Of a DNA stretch of 64,000 bases, positions 1 through 8,661 are shown piece after piece. Source of the stretch: Bacillota bacterium. Its GTDB lineage: Bacteria > Bacillota > Clostridia > Acetivibrionales > DTU013. The notes beneath the pieces are model-generated. The model searched no databases. It had not been told where the DNA came from and saw only the letters and a list, made by a program, of their open reading frames with translations. The translations under genes were made by a program, and so were the position numbers. The stretch spans positions 124,001 to 188,000 of the forward strand of contig JAEZRE010000020.1 in NCBI GenBank assembly GCA_023412915.1. The letters are read 5' to 3'. Within the stretch, counting starts at the first letter, position 1; every line of letters starts with the position of its first letter.

Positions 1-524
1 TCGCAAGGGAGGGCGCGTTGAAAAGCGCGCGAGTCGAGGCGTTGATTCCGGCAATTTCGGAATTGTCCGAAGAATGCCGTAAAAGAGGCATTGTCAGGCT
101 TATGTTCGCCGACAACCATACCGGCGCCTCGCCTGAATTCGGAGCGTACCCGGTTCACTGCCTGAAAGGGACTACTGAAAGCGAGCCTGTCGATGAGCTG
201 AAATCGTCAGGCGGTTACTTGCTGATTCCCAAGAATTCAACAAACGGCTTTATTGAAGACGATTTTATTAAATGGCTGAAGGAAAACGGCAATATAAAGA
301 ATTTCATTGTTACCGGCGACTGTACCGATATCTGCATCCAACAATTCGCAGTGACGCTGAAGACCTGGTTCAACAGGCGGGATGAGACGTCGCGCGTCAT
401 TGTTCCCATAAACGCCGTGGATACTTTCGATCTCGGATTGCATGACGGTGACCTGCTGAACGCCGTAACGCTTTTCAGCATGGAGGGCAATGGTGTGGAA
501 CTTGTTTCAGGAATTGAAATATAA
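1..524 (+). CDS. pncA: Nicotinamidase (isochorismatase-like hydrolase), 5' end outside window
   Basis: It would convert nicotinamide to nicotinate, feeding the nicotinate phosphoribosyltransferase encoded next door. The frame is open to the window edge with no stop, so the true start and the catalytic Asp near the N terminus lie upstream. The visible part has the metal-binding D-N-H (ADNHTG) and the following PVHC His, the Lys region (PKNSTNGF) and the nucleophile Cys in GDCTDICI, in nicotinamidase order. The gene ends 80 bases before pncB, which supports an NAD-salvage operon. A different isochorismatase-family amidase is possible, but the DxH/PVHC pair and the context favour PncA. Confidence 0.75.
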   Translation, partial: AREGALKSARVEALIPAISELSEECRKRGIVRLMFADNHTGASPEFGAYPVHCLKGTTESEPVDELKSSGGYLLIPKNSTNGFIEDDFIKWLKENGNIKNFIVTGDCTDICIQQFAVTLKTWFNRRDETSRVIVPINAVDTFDLGLHDGDLLNAVTLFSMEGNGVELVSGIEI

Positions 525-1597
525 TGATTCAAGACCTGTATAGCGGAGTAGAAGAAAAGAGCAGACGGAAAAGGCAATAGAATAGGCAGACTGAAAAGAG
601 GCGTTTGAACTTGGATAAGCAGAACATGACGATGCTCACGGATTTTTATGAAATAACAATGGCCAACGGCTACCTTCAAAATGGACTTAAGGATACGGTC
701 GCATATTTCGATATGTTTTTCAGAAGGGTTCCCGACAGCGGCGGCTTCGCCATAATGGCCGGAGTGGAGCAATTTGTGGAATACCTGAGGAACCTTGTAT
801 TTACCAAAAGCGATATAGATTATCTAAGGAACAGGAAACAGTTCTCCGAAGAATTTCTCGACTATCTCGAGCATTTCAGGTTTTCCTGCGACGTATGGGC
901 CATTCCGGAGGGCACTCCAATTTTCCCTGGCGAGCCCGTCGTAACTGTAAGAGGACCCGTCATAGAAGCGCAATTCATCGAAACCATGCTACTGCTTTCA
1001 ATCAATCACCAGAGCCTGATTGCCACGAAAGCTAACAGGATAGTGCGCGCGGCGGAGGGCAGAGCCGTGATGGAATTCGGTTCGAGGCGCGCACAGGGGT
1101 GCGACGGTGCGATATACGGCGCACGTGCCGCCTACATAGGGGGCTGTGTTGGAACGGCCTGCACGATAGCGGACCGCGATTACGGAGTAAAGGCGTTGGG
1201 TACCATGGCTCACAGCTGGGTGCAGATATTTCCGACAGAACTCGACGCCTTCAGGGCATATGCCCGGACATACCCTTCCGATTGCACGCTGCTCGTAGAT
1301 ACCTACAATGTGCTGAAATCGGGGATACCGAATGCAATAAGGGCGTTCAATGAGGAAATAGTGCCAAGGGGCTTCAGGCCCAAGGGCGTCAGGATAGACA
1401 GCGGCGACATCACATATCTGTCGAAAAAGGCCAGAAAGCTGCTTGACGAGGCCGGTTACGAGGATTGCGCCATAGTAGCGTCCAATTCTCTCGACGAGTT
1501 TATAATACGGGACCTTCTGACCCAGGGAGCGAGGGTGGATTCGTTCGGCGTAGGCGAAAGACTTATAACTTCCAAATCCGAACCTGTTTTCGGAGGG

Positions 1598-1603
1598 GTC
1601 TAT
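1598..1603 (+). other. Left junction hexamer (attL core candidate)
   Basis: GTCTAT encodes Val-Tyr of the GGVYKL segment of host pncB and is the last host-like sequence before the foreign DNA. It lines up codon for codon with GTTTTC (Val-Phe) at the right junction. In Tn554-type integration one core hexamer comes from the target and the other from the previous donor site, so they need not match. The assignment is an inference from the reading frame. Confidence 0.5.
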
Positions 1604-1627
1604 ATAATATATAGTAATATAGATAAT

Positions 1628-1645
1628 TATGGACAAATGTCCATA
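1628..1645. repeat. Palindrome 24 bp inside the left end
   Basis: TATGGACA and TGTCCATA form perfect 8-bp arms around AA, 24 bp inside the element's left end. It may be a recombinase or accessory-protein site, or chance in an A+T-rich stretch. I found no second copy at the right end. Confidence 0.4.
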
Positions 1646-1690
1646 TGTGCTTGAAACACTCATAATCACTAACACTATAGGTTATTTGAA

Positions 1691-1705
1691 TTATCTTCAT
1701 TTTTT
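1691..1705 (+). repeat. Subterminal 15-mer, left copy
   Basis: TTATCTTCATTTTTT, 87 bp inside the left end, recurs in the same orientation at 31078-31092, about 74 bp inside the right end. The T-rich tail weakens its significance, but the TTATCTTCA part and the similar distance from each end make it a candidate recombinase arm site. Confidence 0.35.
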
Positions 1706-1755
1706 TATAAATTAAGATTTATAATTACTATAAAAGTCAAAAGAGGTATAAAGGA

Positions 1756-3216
1756 ATGATTAATGATTATTTTCAAAATGAGCGGAATTTAACAATGCTT
1801 ACCGATTTCTACGAGTTTACTATGGCAAATGGATATTTTACAAGTGGACTCAAAAACGAGATAGCAGTGTTCGATTACTTTTTTAGAAATACCCCAGATA
1901 ATGGAGGGTATGCGATAACTGCTGGTCTACAGCAATTAATAGAATATATTGAAAATCTAAAATTTAGTAATGAGGATATTTCTTTCTTAAGAAGTAAAAA
2001 AATATTTTCTGAAGAATTTCTTTCTTACTTAGAGAGCTTTACATTTTCTTGTGATATATGGGCTATTCCTGAAGGTACTCCAGTTTTTCCGAATGAACCA
2101 ATAATAACGGTTAAAGGACCACTTATTGAAGCTCAATTTATTGAAACGATGCTTCTTCTTTCTATTAATCATCAGAGCTTAATAGCAACAAAAGCAAGTA
2201 GGATAGTAAGGGCGGCACAAGGAAGAGCAATTATGGAGTTTGGTTCACGAAGAGCACATGGGTATGACGGTGCTATTTTTGGTGCGAGAAGTGCGTATAT
2301 TGGGGGTTGTATTGGTACAGCATGTACAATTGCTGATAAAGATATTAAAGTTCCTGCTTTGGGAACTATGGCACACAGTTGGGTTCAAGTATTTCCTACA
2401 GAATTAGATGCATTTAGAGCATATGCAAAAACATATCCAAGCAACTGTACTCTTTTAGTAGACACATATAATGTATTAAAGTCTGGAGTTCCAAATGCTA
2501 TAAAAGTTTTTAATGAAGAGGTTGTAACAAGGGGATTTAGACCGAAAGGAATTAGAATTGATAGTGGAGATATTGCTTACTTATCAATACAAACAAGAAG
2601 AATGCTTGATGAAGCGGGTTTCTCCGATTGCCAAATTGTCGCATCGAGTGCTTTAGATGAATATCTAATAAAAGATATTTTAAACCAAGGGGCAAATGTA
2701 GATGTCTTCGGTGTAGGGGAAAGGCTTATTACAGCAAAATCTGAACCTGTTTTTTCGGGGGTCTATAAGCTGGTTGCAATTGAGAGACAAGGTAAAATAA
2801 TTCCTAAAATTAAGGTCAGTGAAAATGTTGGTAAAATTACTAATCCGTCACAAAAAGTACTTTACAGGTTATTCGATAATCAAACTGGGAAAGCAATAGC
2901 AGATGTTATTACCTTGATAGATGAAATAATAGATAGTGCTAAACCATATGAGTTATTCGACCCTGTTTATACATGGAAGAAGATGACCATAAATGATTTT
3001 TCAGTTAAAAAGCTTGCTGAGAAAATTTTTGATAAAGGTAAATGTGTTTATAAAAGCCCAGAATTAGCTGAGATACAAAAATATTGTAAATTGCAACAAA
3101 ACACCTTAAGGGAAGATATTTTAAGATTCGATAATCCTCATAAGCATTATGTTGATTTATCAAGAAAACTTTGGGAACTTAAGAATGACATGCTAAATGA
3201 ATTTAGTTTTAAGTAG
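1756..3216 (+). CDS. pncB: Nicotinate phosphoribosyltransferase, island-borne full-length copy
   Basis: This 486-residue protein is collinear with the joined halves of the host PncB and very similar along its length: LTDFYEFTMANGY near the start, a GSRRAHGYDGAI segment near residue 160, RIDSGDI near 270, FGVGERLITAKSEPVF near 330 and the C-terminal third missing from the host 5' fragment. It should catalyse nicotinate + PRPP to nicotinate mononucleotide. The start ATG follows AAGGA closely, with AGAGGT further upstream. Its codons are A/T-ending like the rest of the island, so it came with the element and is not a recent duplication of the host gene. It is the first gene of the island, reads in the same direction as the disrupted gene and ends at a strong terminator, so it forms its own unit. 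It probably restores NAD salvage after integration. Confidence 0.95.
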   Translation: MINDYFQNERNLTMLTDFYEFTMANGYFTSGLKNEIAVFDYFFRNTPDNGGYAITAGLQQLIEYIENLKFSNEDISFLRSKKIFSEEFLSYLESFTFSCDIWAIPEGTPVFPNEPIITVKGPLIEAQFIETMLLLSINHQSLIATKASRIVRAAQGRAIMEFGSRRAHGYDGAIFGARSAYIGGCIGTACTIADKDIKVPALGTMAHSWVQVFPTELDAFRAYAKTYPSNCTLLVDTYNVLKSGVPNAIKVFNEEVVTRGFRPKGIRIDSGDIAYLSIQTRRMLDEAGFSDCQIVASSALDEYLIKDILNQGANVDVFGVGERLITAKSEPVFSGVYKLVAIERQGKIIPKIKVSENVGKITNPSQKVLYRLFDNQTGKAIADVITLIDEIIDSAKPYELFDPVYTWKKMTINDFSVKKLAEKIFDKGKCVYKSPELAEIQKYCKLQQNTLREDILRFDNPHKHYVDLSRKLWELKNDMLNEFSFK

Positions 3217-3231
3217 AAATAAAAGGACAAT

Positions 3232-3262
3232 AAAATGAGCTTGCGGATGACAAGCTCATTTT
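3232..3262. terminator. Bidirectional terminator between island pncB and a small reverse gene
   Basis: Perfect 12-bp arms (AAAATGAGCTTG and CAAGCTCATTTT) surround a 7-base loop, with A and T tracts in the arms that serve both directions. It lies 15 bases after the pncB stop and covers the stop codon of the reverse-strand gene that ends at 3256. Confidence 0.85.
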
Positions 3263-3483
3263 GCTAACTTTATGCTTTTCCTATTTTCTTCTGCCTTATA
3301 ATTGCTTAATAATTTTGATGCAACTTGTGCTTCTTTTTCACTTTCAATATTGTTTATTAATTCATCAACTTTTGGTCCGTGTTTTATTCTGGTGTCCAAA
3401 TAAGCTTGAGTTTCAGGGATGCCAACTTTACTTGCGTCATGCATCATCAAAGATGTTGGCGACATTTTTCCGCTTTTAGCCAT
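3256..3483 (-). CDS. Small hypothetical protein, 75 aa
   Basis: I do not recognise this protein. It is short, Lys/Glu rich and without Cys or membrane segments, with an N-terminal part reading MAKSGKMSPTSLMMHDASK and a probably helical C-terminal half. The start is supported by GAGGATGTG a few bases upstream of ATG, and the end coincides with the bidirectional terminator. It is the only reverse-strand gene in the left part of the island and diverges from the restriction operon promoter at 3576, so a regulatory or accessory role is possible but unproven. Confidence 0.6.
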   Translation of the reverse strand: MAKSGKMSPTSLMMHDASKVGIPETQAYLDTRIKHGPKVDELINNIESEKEAQVASKLLSNYKAEENRKSIKLAK

Positions 3484-3575
3484 AATATCACATCCTCATA
3501 TATTGATTAAATATATTGTCTGCACAAATTTATGTTTTATGCAGATATAATAAAATGAAAAACAAAAATCTAGTA

Positions 3576-3605
3576 TTGACGATACTAAAATATATAGACT
3601 ATAAT
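3576..3605 (+). promoter_or_regulatory. Promoter of the type I restriction-modification operon
   Basis: TTGACG, 18 bases, TATAAT. The -35 box sits inside a small inverted repeat (TAGTAT, 5 bases, ATACTA; 3571-3587), which could be an operator. Transcription would begin near 3612. Confidence 0.65.
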
Positions 3606-3643
3606 ATCAATGTAAGGAAATGTTGACAATAGGAGTGGAACCT

Positions 3644-5230
3644 TTGGCTGATTACATAGAAGTAGTTTTGAACCACTTTTATAACAGAAATATAGTAACC
3701 CGTGAGCAATTGCTTACAGAAGTTTTGAGGGTTAAAACGATAATTAAAGCTCTCGATAGCCCGAACCCTGCAGATTTTAGTAAGGAAAAGCTCTATGAAT
3801 ATATGAAGAAAAATACCGAATCACAATTCGGCTTTTTCCCAGGGGACAGGGATTTCTTTATTGAGACTTTTGAATTATGCAAAAGCATTGATATAGTTGA
3901 TTTCACAACTGAAATATATAGAAATGATAGGATGGGGACCGTTTTCTCTTCAACACTTTTGACTGATTATATAAGTACTTTATTGAAAATGAGAAAATGT
4001 GAAAGTGTTCTTATAACAGAGGCAGAAAAGCATGTTGCTGGGTTAAGAGACGTAATTGAAAAAAATGGGGACAAGCATTTTACTCTAACAACATCTTCTC
4101 CAATCATGTATAGCCTCCTGTCCCTGGTATTCGGCGATTATCAAAATGTTGTAAAAATACTGCACCAATCAATATATACCGATTTGATTACAGATGACCG
4201 TTTTGACTTTATATTCTGCCTTCCAGCTTTTACGGGCAAAACTGATGAAATCAGTACAAAATTTATTACTACACAGACCGATGGGGTTGCTATAGAAACG
4301 ACTTTAAAACTTTTGTCTGGAAATGGAATTCTATATGTCGTTACCCCTGCTCGCCTTACTTTTGCCAGTGGGGAATTTTCTACACTGAGAAAATATATTA
4401 TTGATAACTACTATGTTGATAGCATCATTATACTACCTGAAGGTACATTTAGACCTTACACAGCCGTCAAGACGTATATATTAGGAGTTTCGTCAACTCC
4501 TGTAAATTTGGCTAGTATTGAAAGGATAGACGTTATTAATGGCAAGTTTGGCAATGTAGAATCATATCAAATTAGCCGTAATGAATTCTTACGACATGAA
4601 GACTGGAGGGTTGAGCTTCTACTGTCCCCAGACGATGGAGTGATTAAGAGGTTTAAGGAGTCAGAGGTCAGAAAGGTAAAGTTAAAAGAGATAGCTGAAA
4701 TTTTCAGAGGTAAATCTATTCTAAAAAAGGATGTCCAGCCTGGTAAGATTGCGGTTCTTAATATATCTAATATTGAAGATAGCGAAATTGAATACTCAGG
4801 TATGGAGCTTATAAACGATGAAGAGCGAAAAGTTAAACGGTATGAACTTCTTGACGGTGATTTAGCTTTAACGTGCAGGGGCACAGCTATCAAAACTGCA
4901 GTATTTAAAAAGCAGACCAATATGGTTATTGCATCTGCAAACATAATTGTTATTAGGCCTACAGAAAAAGTATTGCCAGAATACCTAAGACTTTTTTTTG
5001 AAAGCCCTGTAGGGACAGCGTTAATAAAGAGCTTTCAACGGGGTGGGGCGGTAATGAATATAAACCATAATGATATAGCAGAGATGGATGTACCGCTCAA
5101 AAGTATTTCAGAGCAACAACAGATTGTAAGAGAATACACAGATGTATTTAGTCAATATAAAGAAGTTATAAGGCAGACAGAAACAAAGTGGAAAGAAACC
5201 AGTAACAAAATATACGACAATTTATATTGA
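3644..5230 (+). CDS. Degenerate N6-adenine methyltransferase fused to one HsdS-type target-recognition domain
   Basis: About residues 80-310 resemble the catalytic domain of type I DNA methyltransferases (HsdM), and the C-terminal 190 residues resemble one half of an HsdS specificity subunit (KLKEIAEIFRG, then AEMDVPLKSISEQQQIV before a terminal helix). Where active enzymes have the catalytic NPPF, this protein reads FDFIFCLPAF, so Asn and the first Pro are lost; I also see no clear glycine-rich AdoMet motif. It is therefore probably catalytically dead. It starts the operon containing true hsdM 13 bases downstream. The frame also has an ATG at 3620, but that lies about 8 bases from the predicted transcript start; TTG at 3644 has AGGAG at good spacing, so I prefer it. 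It may be an alternative specificity or regulatory partner. Confidence 0.75.
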   Translation: MADYIEVVLNHFYNRNIVTREQLLTEVLRVKTIIKALDSPNPADFSKEKLYEYMKKNTESQFGFFPGDRDFFIETFELCKSIDIVDFTTEIYRNDRMGTVFSSTLLTDYISTLLKMRKCESVLITEAEKHVAGLRDVIEKNGDKHFTLTTSSPIMYSLLSLVFGDYQNVVKILHQSIYTDLITDDRFDFIFCLPAFTGKTDEISTKFITTQTDGVAIETTLKLLSGNGILYVVTPARLTFASGEFSTLRKYIIDNYYVDSIIILPEGTFRPYTAVKTYILGVSSTPVNLASIERIDVINGKFGNVESYQISRNEFLRHEDWRVELLLSPDDGVIKRFKESEVRKVKLKEIAEIFRGKSILKKDVQPGKIAVLNISNIEDSEIEYSGMELINDEERKVKRYELLDGDLALTCRGTAIKTAVFKKQTNMVIASANIIVIRPTEKVLPEYLRLFFESPVGTALIKSFQRGGAVMNINHNDIAEMDVPLKSISEQQQIVREYTDVFSQYKEVIRQTETKWKETSNKIYDNLY

Positions 5231-5243
5231 GGGGGACTTGAAA

Positions 5244-6752
5244 ATGGCAGGAGTGAGCCTTGGCTTTGAGCAGAATCTTTGGGAAATGGCAGATAAACTG
5301 AGGGGTAATATTGAAAGTTCGGAATACAAGCATGTAGTCTTAGGACTTATATTCTTAAAGTACATATCAGACGCATTCGAAGAGAAATATAATGAGCTTG
5401 TTGCCGAGGGAGAGGGCTTTGAAGAAGATATGGATGCTTATATGGCAGATAATATTTTCTTTGTACCCAAGGAAGCCCGCTGGGAGAACATAAAGTCACA
5501 AGCAAAGAAGCCAATCATAGGGCAGATTATTGATGATGCGATGGTTGCAATTGAAAAGAGCAATGATGGATTAAAGGGTGTTCTTCCAAAGAACTATGCA
5601 AGACCTGAGATAGATAAGGCTAAATTAGGAGAGCTTATTGACCTGTTCTCCTTTAAGATTGGAGATAAGGATGCCAAGGCAAAAGATATACTGGGGCGTG
5701 TTTATGAATACTTCCTTAGTAAATTTGGTTCTTCCGAGGGCGAGTTCTACACACCACCAAGCATCGTTAAAACTATCGTTTATATGATAGAACCGTTTAA
5801 AGGAAGAGTGTATGACCCATGTTGCGGATCAGCGGGGCTGTTTGTTCAGTCACAAAAATTTGTTGAGGAGCATCAGGGTAGAAGAGACGATATACACATT
5901 TATGGTCAAGAATATACAGCTACTACCTGGCGGCTTGCAAAAATGAACCTTGCTATTCGTGGGATTGATGGAAACCTTGGAGAAAGGGATGCTGATAGCT
6001 TTACCAATGACCAACATAAATTACTTAGAGCGGACTATGTTATGGCTAATCCACCATTTAATATGAAGGACTATGGGATGGCCAGATTACAGGAAGATAT
6101 ACGGTGGAAGTACGGAACACCCCCTGCTAATAATGCAAACTATGCTTGGATACAGCATATGATTTCAAAGCTCTCTCCATCAGGGGTTGCAGGTTTTGTT
6201 ATGGCAAACGGCTCTATGAGTACTAATACATCAAATGAGGGTGAAATCAGAAAAAATATTATTGAGGATAGAAATGGATTAGTTGATTGCATTGTGACAA
6301 TGCCTTCGAACCTATTTTATACAGTCACAATTCCAGTGTGTTTGTGGTTTTTATCTAAGAATAAGAAACCTAAGGACATGAGAGATAGAACTAATGAAAT
6401 TCTCTTTATAGATGCCCGTAAGATGGGGTATATGGAAGATAGAAAACATCGGGTTCTTTCTGATGAAGAAATTATGAAGATAGCCGAAACCTATCACAAC
6501 TGGAAGAAAGGTGAAGGCTATGAGGATATTAAGGGCTTTTGTAAATCTGCAACATTGGATGAAGTGAGAGAGCATGAGTATATATTGACCCCTGGTAGAT
6601 ATGTTGGAATCGAAGATATGGAGGAAGACGGAGAACCTTTTGATGAAAAAATGGAACTATTGACAAGTGAGCTTGCAGAGATGTTTGCTAAGTCAAGACA
6701 TCTTGATGATGAAATAAGAGAAAGACTGAGGGCAATAGGGTATGAGTTTTAA
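5244..6752 (+). CDS. hsdM: Type I restriction-modification methyltransferase subunit HsdM
   Basis: HsdM transfers a methyl group from AdoMet to adenine in the target chosen by HsdS, and is also part of the restriction complex. The protein has the N-terminal HsdM helical domain, an FYTPP segment, the AdoMet-binding DPCCGSAG near residue 190 and the catalytic NPPF near residue 269. All key motifs are intact and the length (502 aa) is normal. ATG at 5244 follows GAGGGGG at 7 bases; an in-frame TTG two codons upstream is unlikely. It overlaps hsdS by 11 bases, indicating translational coupling. Confidence 0.95.
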   Translation: MAGVSLGFEQNLWEMADKLRGNIESSEYKHVVLGLIFLKYISDAFEEKYNELVAEGEGFEEDMDAYMADNIFFVPKEARWENIKSQAKKPIIGQIIDDAMVAIEKSNDGLKGVLPKNYARPEIDKAKLGELIDLFSFKIGDKDAKAKDILGRVYEYFLSKFGSSEGEFYTPPSIVKTIVYMIEPFKGRVYDPCCGSAGLFVQSQKFVEEHQGRRDDIHIYGQEYTATTWRLAKMNLAIRGIDGNLGERDADSFTNDQHKLLRADYVMANPPFNMKDYGMARLQEDIRWKYGTPPANNANYAWIQHMISKLSPSGVAGFVMANGSMSTNTSNEGEIRKNIIEDRNGLVDCIVTMPSNLFYTVTIPVCLWFLSKNKKPKDMRDRTNEILFIDARKMGYMEDRKHRVLSDEEIMKIAETYHNWKKGEGYEDIKGFCKSATLDEVREHEYILTPGRYVGIEDMEEDGEPFDEKMELLTSELAEMFAKSRHLDDEIRERLRAIGYEF

Positions 6753-8025
6753 CGAATGGAAACACGAGGAATTCGGTAAGGTCCCATATGACTGGGGTGT
6801 AAGCAAGCTTGGTAATCATATTACTACCCTAACAGATTATCATGCAAATGGCTCTTATGAAAAGTTAAAAGAAAATGTTGAGTTACTGGATGACGAAGAT
6901 TATGCAATAATGATTCGTACAACTAATTTTGAACAGAATAGTTTTGATAGAAATAGTTTTAAGTATATAACTAAAAGTGCTTATGAATTTTTGGAAAAAT
7001 CTAAAGTGTTTCCCAATGATATATTAATGAATAAAATTGCAAACGCAGGAAGTGTATATTTAATGCCAAATCTAAAAAGGCCTGTTTCACTTGCAATGAA
7101 CTTATTCTTAATAAGGATAAATAATAATGAGATAAATCAAAAATATGCATATTACTTTTTAAAAAATTACGAAGCCTATGTAAAAACAAGAGCTTCAGGC
7201 AGTGTAACTAAAACTATTACTAAAGAAAATGTTAGGAATTTAGAGATTGCATACCCCAATATAATGGAACAAAACTCAATAGTTTCAATCCTTTCTGCAA
7301 TTGACAAAAAAGTTGAACTTAATAACCAAATGAATAAGAAGCTTGAAGAAACGGCACAGGCAATTTTTAAGTCTTGGATTGTGGATTTAGTACCGTTTAA
7401 GGATGGAGAACTTGAAGAAAGTGAGATTGGCTTAATACCGAAGGGATGGAGAGTTGGGTGTTTAAATGATATTGTTAACCAAATTACGAAAACTTGCCAT
7501 AGGAAGGAAATTCCTTCTGGGAGTCGTTATATTGGGTTGGAACATATTCCAAGGAGGCAACTTGTTTTATGCGAGTACGGGGATATTGAAGAAGTAGCGA
7601 GTGATAAGTTGAGCTTTAGTCAGTATGACTTATTGTTCGGTAAAATACGACCATACTTCCATAAGGTATCAATTGCCCCATGGGACGGATATTGCTCTAC
7701 AGATGTAATAGTACTTGCACCTAAAATAAAAGAATTTTATGGATATGCTGTGTTAACTATATATTCCGATATTTTTGTTCAATTTGCCGTACAAATTTCA
7801 CAAGGAACAAAAATGCCAAGGGCAGAATGGAAAGTATTGAAGGATTACAAGTTGATAATACCACCAGATGATATAATGCATTCATTTAATAATGTCATTT
7901 TGCCGATATTGGAAAGGATGTTGTTAAATAGTGAAGAGAGTAGCAGATTGGTACAAATTCGAGATACTATACTTCCTAAATTAATGTCAGGAACAATCAG
8001 AGTCCCTTTGGAGGTTAATATCTAA
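6742..8025 (+). CDS. hsdS: Type I restriction-modification specificity subunit HsdS
   Basis: HsdS recognises the two halves of the DNA target and docks two HsdM subunits. The 427-residue protein has the usual layout: first target-recognition domain (about 1-180), a central conserved helix with SAIDKKVELNNQMNKKLEE, the phrase IGLIPKGWRVG opening the second domain (about 230-400), and a closing helix. It is a complete two-domain subunit. The start overlaps the end of hsdM, and the stop overlaps the start of the next gene (TAATG). The recognised sequence cannot be read from the protein. Confidence 0.93.
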   Translation: MSFNEWKHEEFGKVPYDWGVSKLGNHITTLTDYHANGSYEKLKENVELLDDEDYAIMIRTTNFEQNSFDRNSFKYITKSAYEFLEKSKVFPNDILMNKIANAGSVYLMPNLKRPVSLAMNLFLIRINNNEINQKYAYYFLKNYEAYVKTRASGSVTKTITKENVRNLEIAYPNIMEQNSIVSILSAIDKKVELNNQMNKKLEETAQAIFKSWIVDLVPFKDGELEESEIGLIPKGWRVGCLNDIVNQITKTCHRKEIPSGSRYIGLEHIPRRQLVLCEYGDIEEVASDKLSFSQYDLLFGKIRPYFHKVSIAPWDGYCSTDVIVLAPKIKEFYGYAVLTIYSDIFVQFAVQISQGTKMPRAEWKVLKDYKLIIPPDDIMHSFNNVILPILERMLLNSEESSRLVQIRDTILPKLMSGTIRVPLEVNI

Positions 8026-8612
8026 TGAATCAGAAGTTTCTGTGGCTAGTTAAAAAACCGTTATTCTGGCTAATATTCACTGAAATTGTTTTTATGGTTC
8101 TACTATATACTATAGGGTTTAGGATTGAATATGCACCATCATTGCAAAATGATTGGGAAGCTATCAGTGCTGTAGGGCAATGGGCTAATGCTGTTGTGGC
8201 TATCATAATACCAATAGTTGTTGCGGTTATTACCCATATTTTTACAAAGCGAATTGAGGAAAACAAAAGAGATATTGGACAGTCTAATGCCGACACTATT
8301 ACTGAAGTAGAGTCAATCAAGAAAGAAATCGAAGCTATTAAGAATAGCATAATCTCGCAAACAACAGCACCACATATGCCTATACATGAATTAACACAAG
8401 AGCAGTTATGGGAGAAAAACAAGATGAAGGCACTTAAATATGTAAACATATCAATGTTTGCAAAAACTGAGGCGGTTGCAAAACATTTAGGTATAGATAA
8501 GGAAGAAGCTTTTGATTTATTAGTAGAATTACTACGACATGATAGAGCAATAAGCTGTGGCGGTCAAGTAGATAAGAATAATATGGACAATATTATCTGG
8601 CTTAAGAAATAA
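8025..8612 (+). CDS. Membrane protein with coiled coil inside the restriction operon, 195 aa
   Basis: I do not recognise the family. Two probable membrane helices (about residues 12-32 and 50-70) are followed by a charged stretch with heptad-like spacing (about 75-110) and a C-terminal segment that could be a small winged-helix domain (FAKTEAVAKHLGIDKEEAF). Its ATG overlaps the hsdS stop by one base and hsdR begins about 50 bases after it, so it is embedded in the hsdM-hsdS-hsdR operon. That placement suggests a role in controlling or locating the restriction complex at the membrane, but nothing in the sequence proves it. Confidence 0.75.
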   Translation: MNQKFLWLVKKPLFWLIFTEIVFMVLLYTIGFRIEYAPSLQNDWEAISAVGQWANAVVAIIIPIVVAVITHIFTKRIEENKRDIGQSNADTITEVESIKKEIEAIKNSIISQTTAPHMPIHELTQEQLWEKNKMKALKYVNISMFAKTEAVAKHLGIDKEEAFDLLVELLRHDRAISCGGQVDKNNMDNIIWLKK

Positions 8613-8661
8613 TAGGCTAGTTAGTAGGTAAAGTCGGGATAAGTATTTGGGAGGTGACACA

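Larger units (their letters stand above)
605..1654 (+). pseudogene. pncB: Host nicotinate phosphoribosyltransferase, 5' part, cut by the island
   Basis: Codons 1-333 (605-1603) encode the N-terminal two thirds of the enzyme that makes nicotinate mononucleotide from nicotinate and PRPP, including the LTDFYE start, a GSRRAQG segment and RIDSGDI. After GGVY (ends 1603) the frame runs 16 codons into foreign A+T-rich DNA and stops at 1654. The protein should continue KLSAIEENGR, which is found 29.6 kb away at 31167. The start is TTG at 605, spaced 4 bases from AGAGG. The missing C-terminal third makes it very likely inactive. Codon use is that of the host flanks, unlike the intact copy at 1756. 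Confidence 0.9.

Noticed and set aside
998..1675. 225-residue reverse-strand frame across the pncB-island junction
   Set aside because: It is antisense to the well-supported pncB coding region and crosses the insertion point, so it cannot be an old gene.
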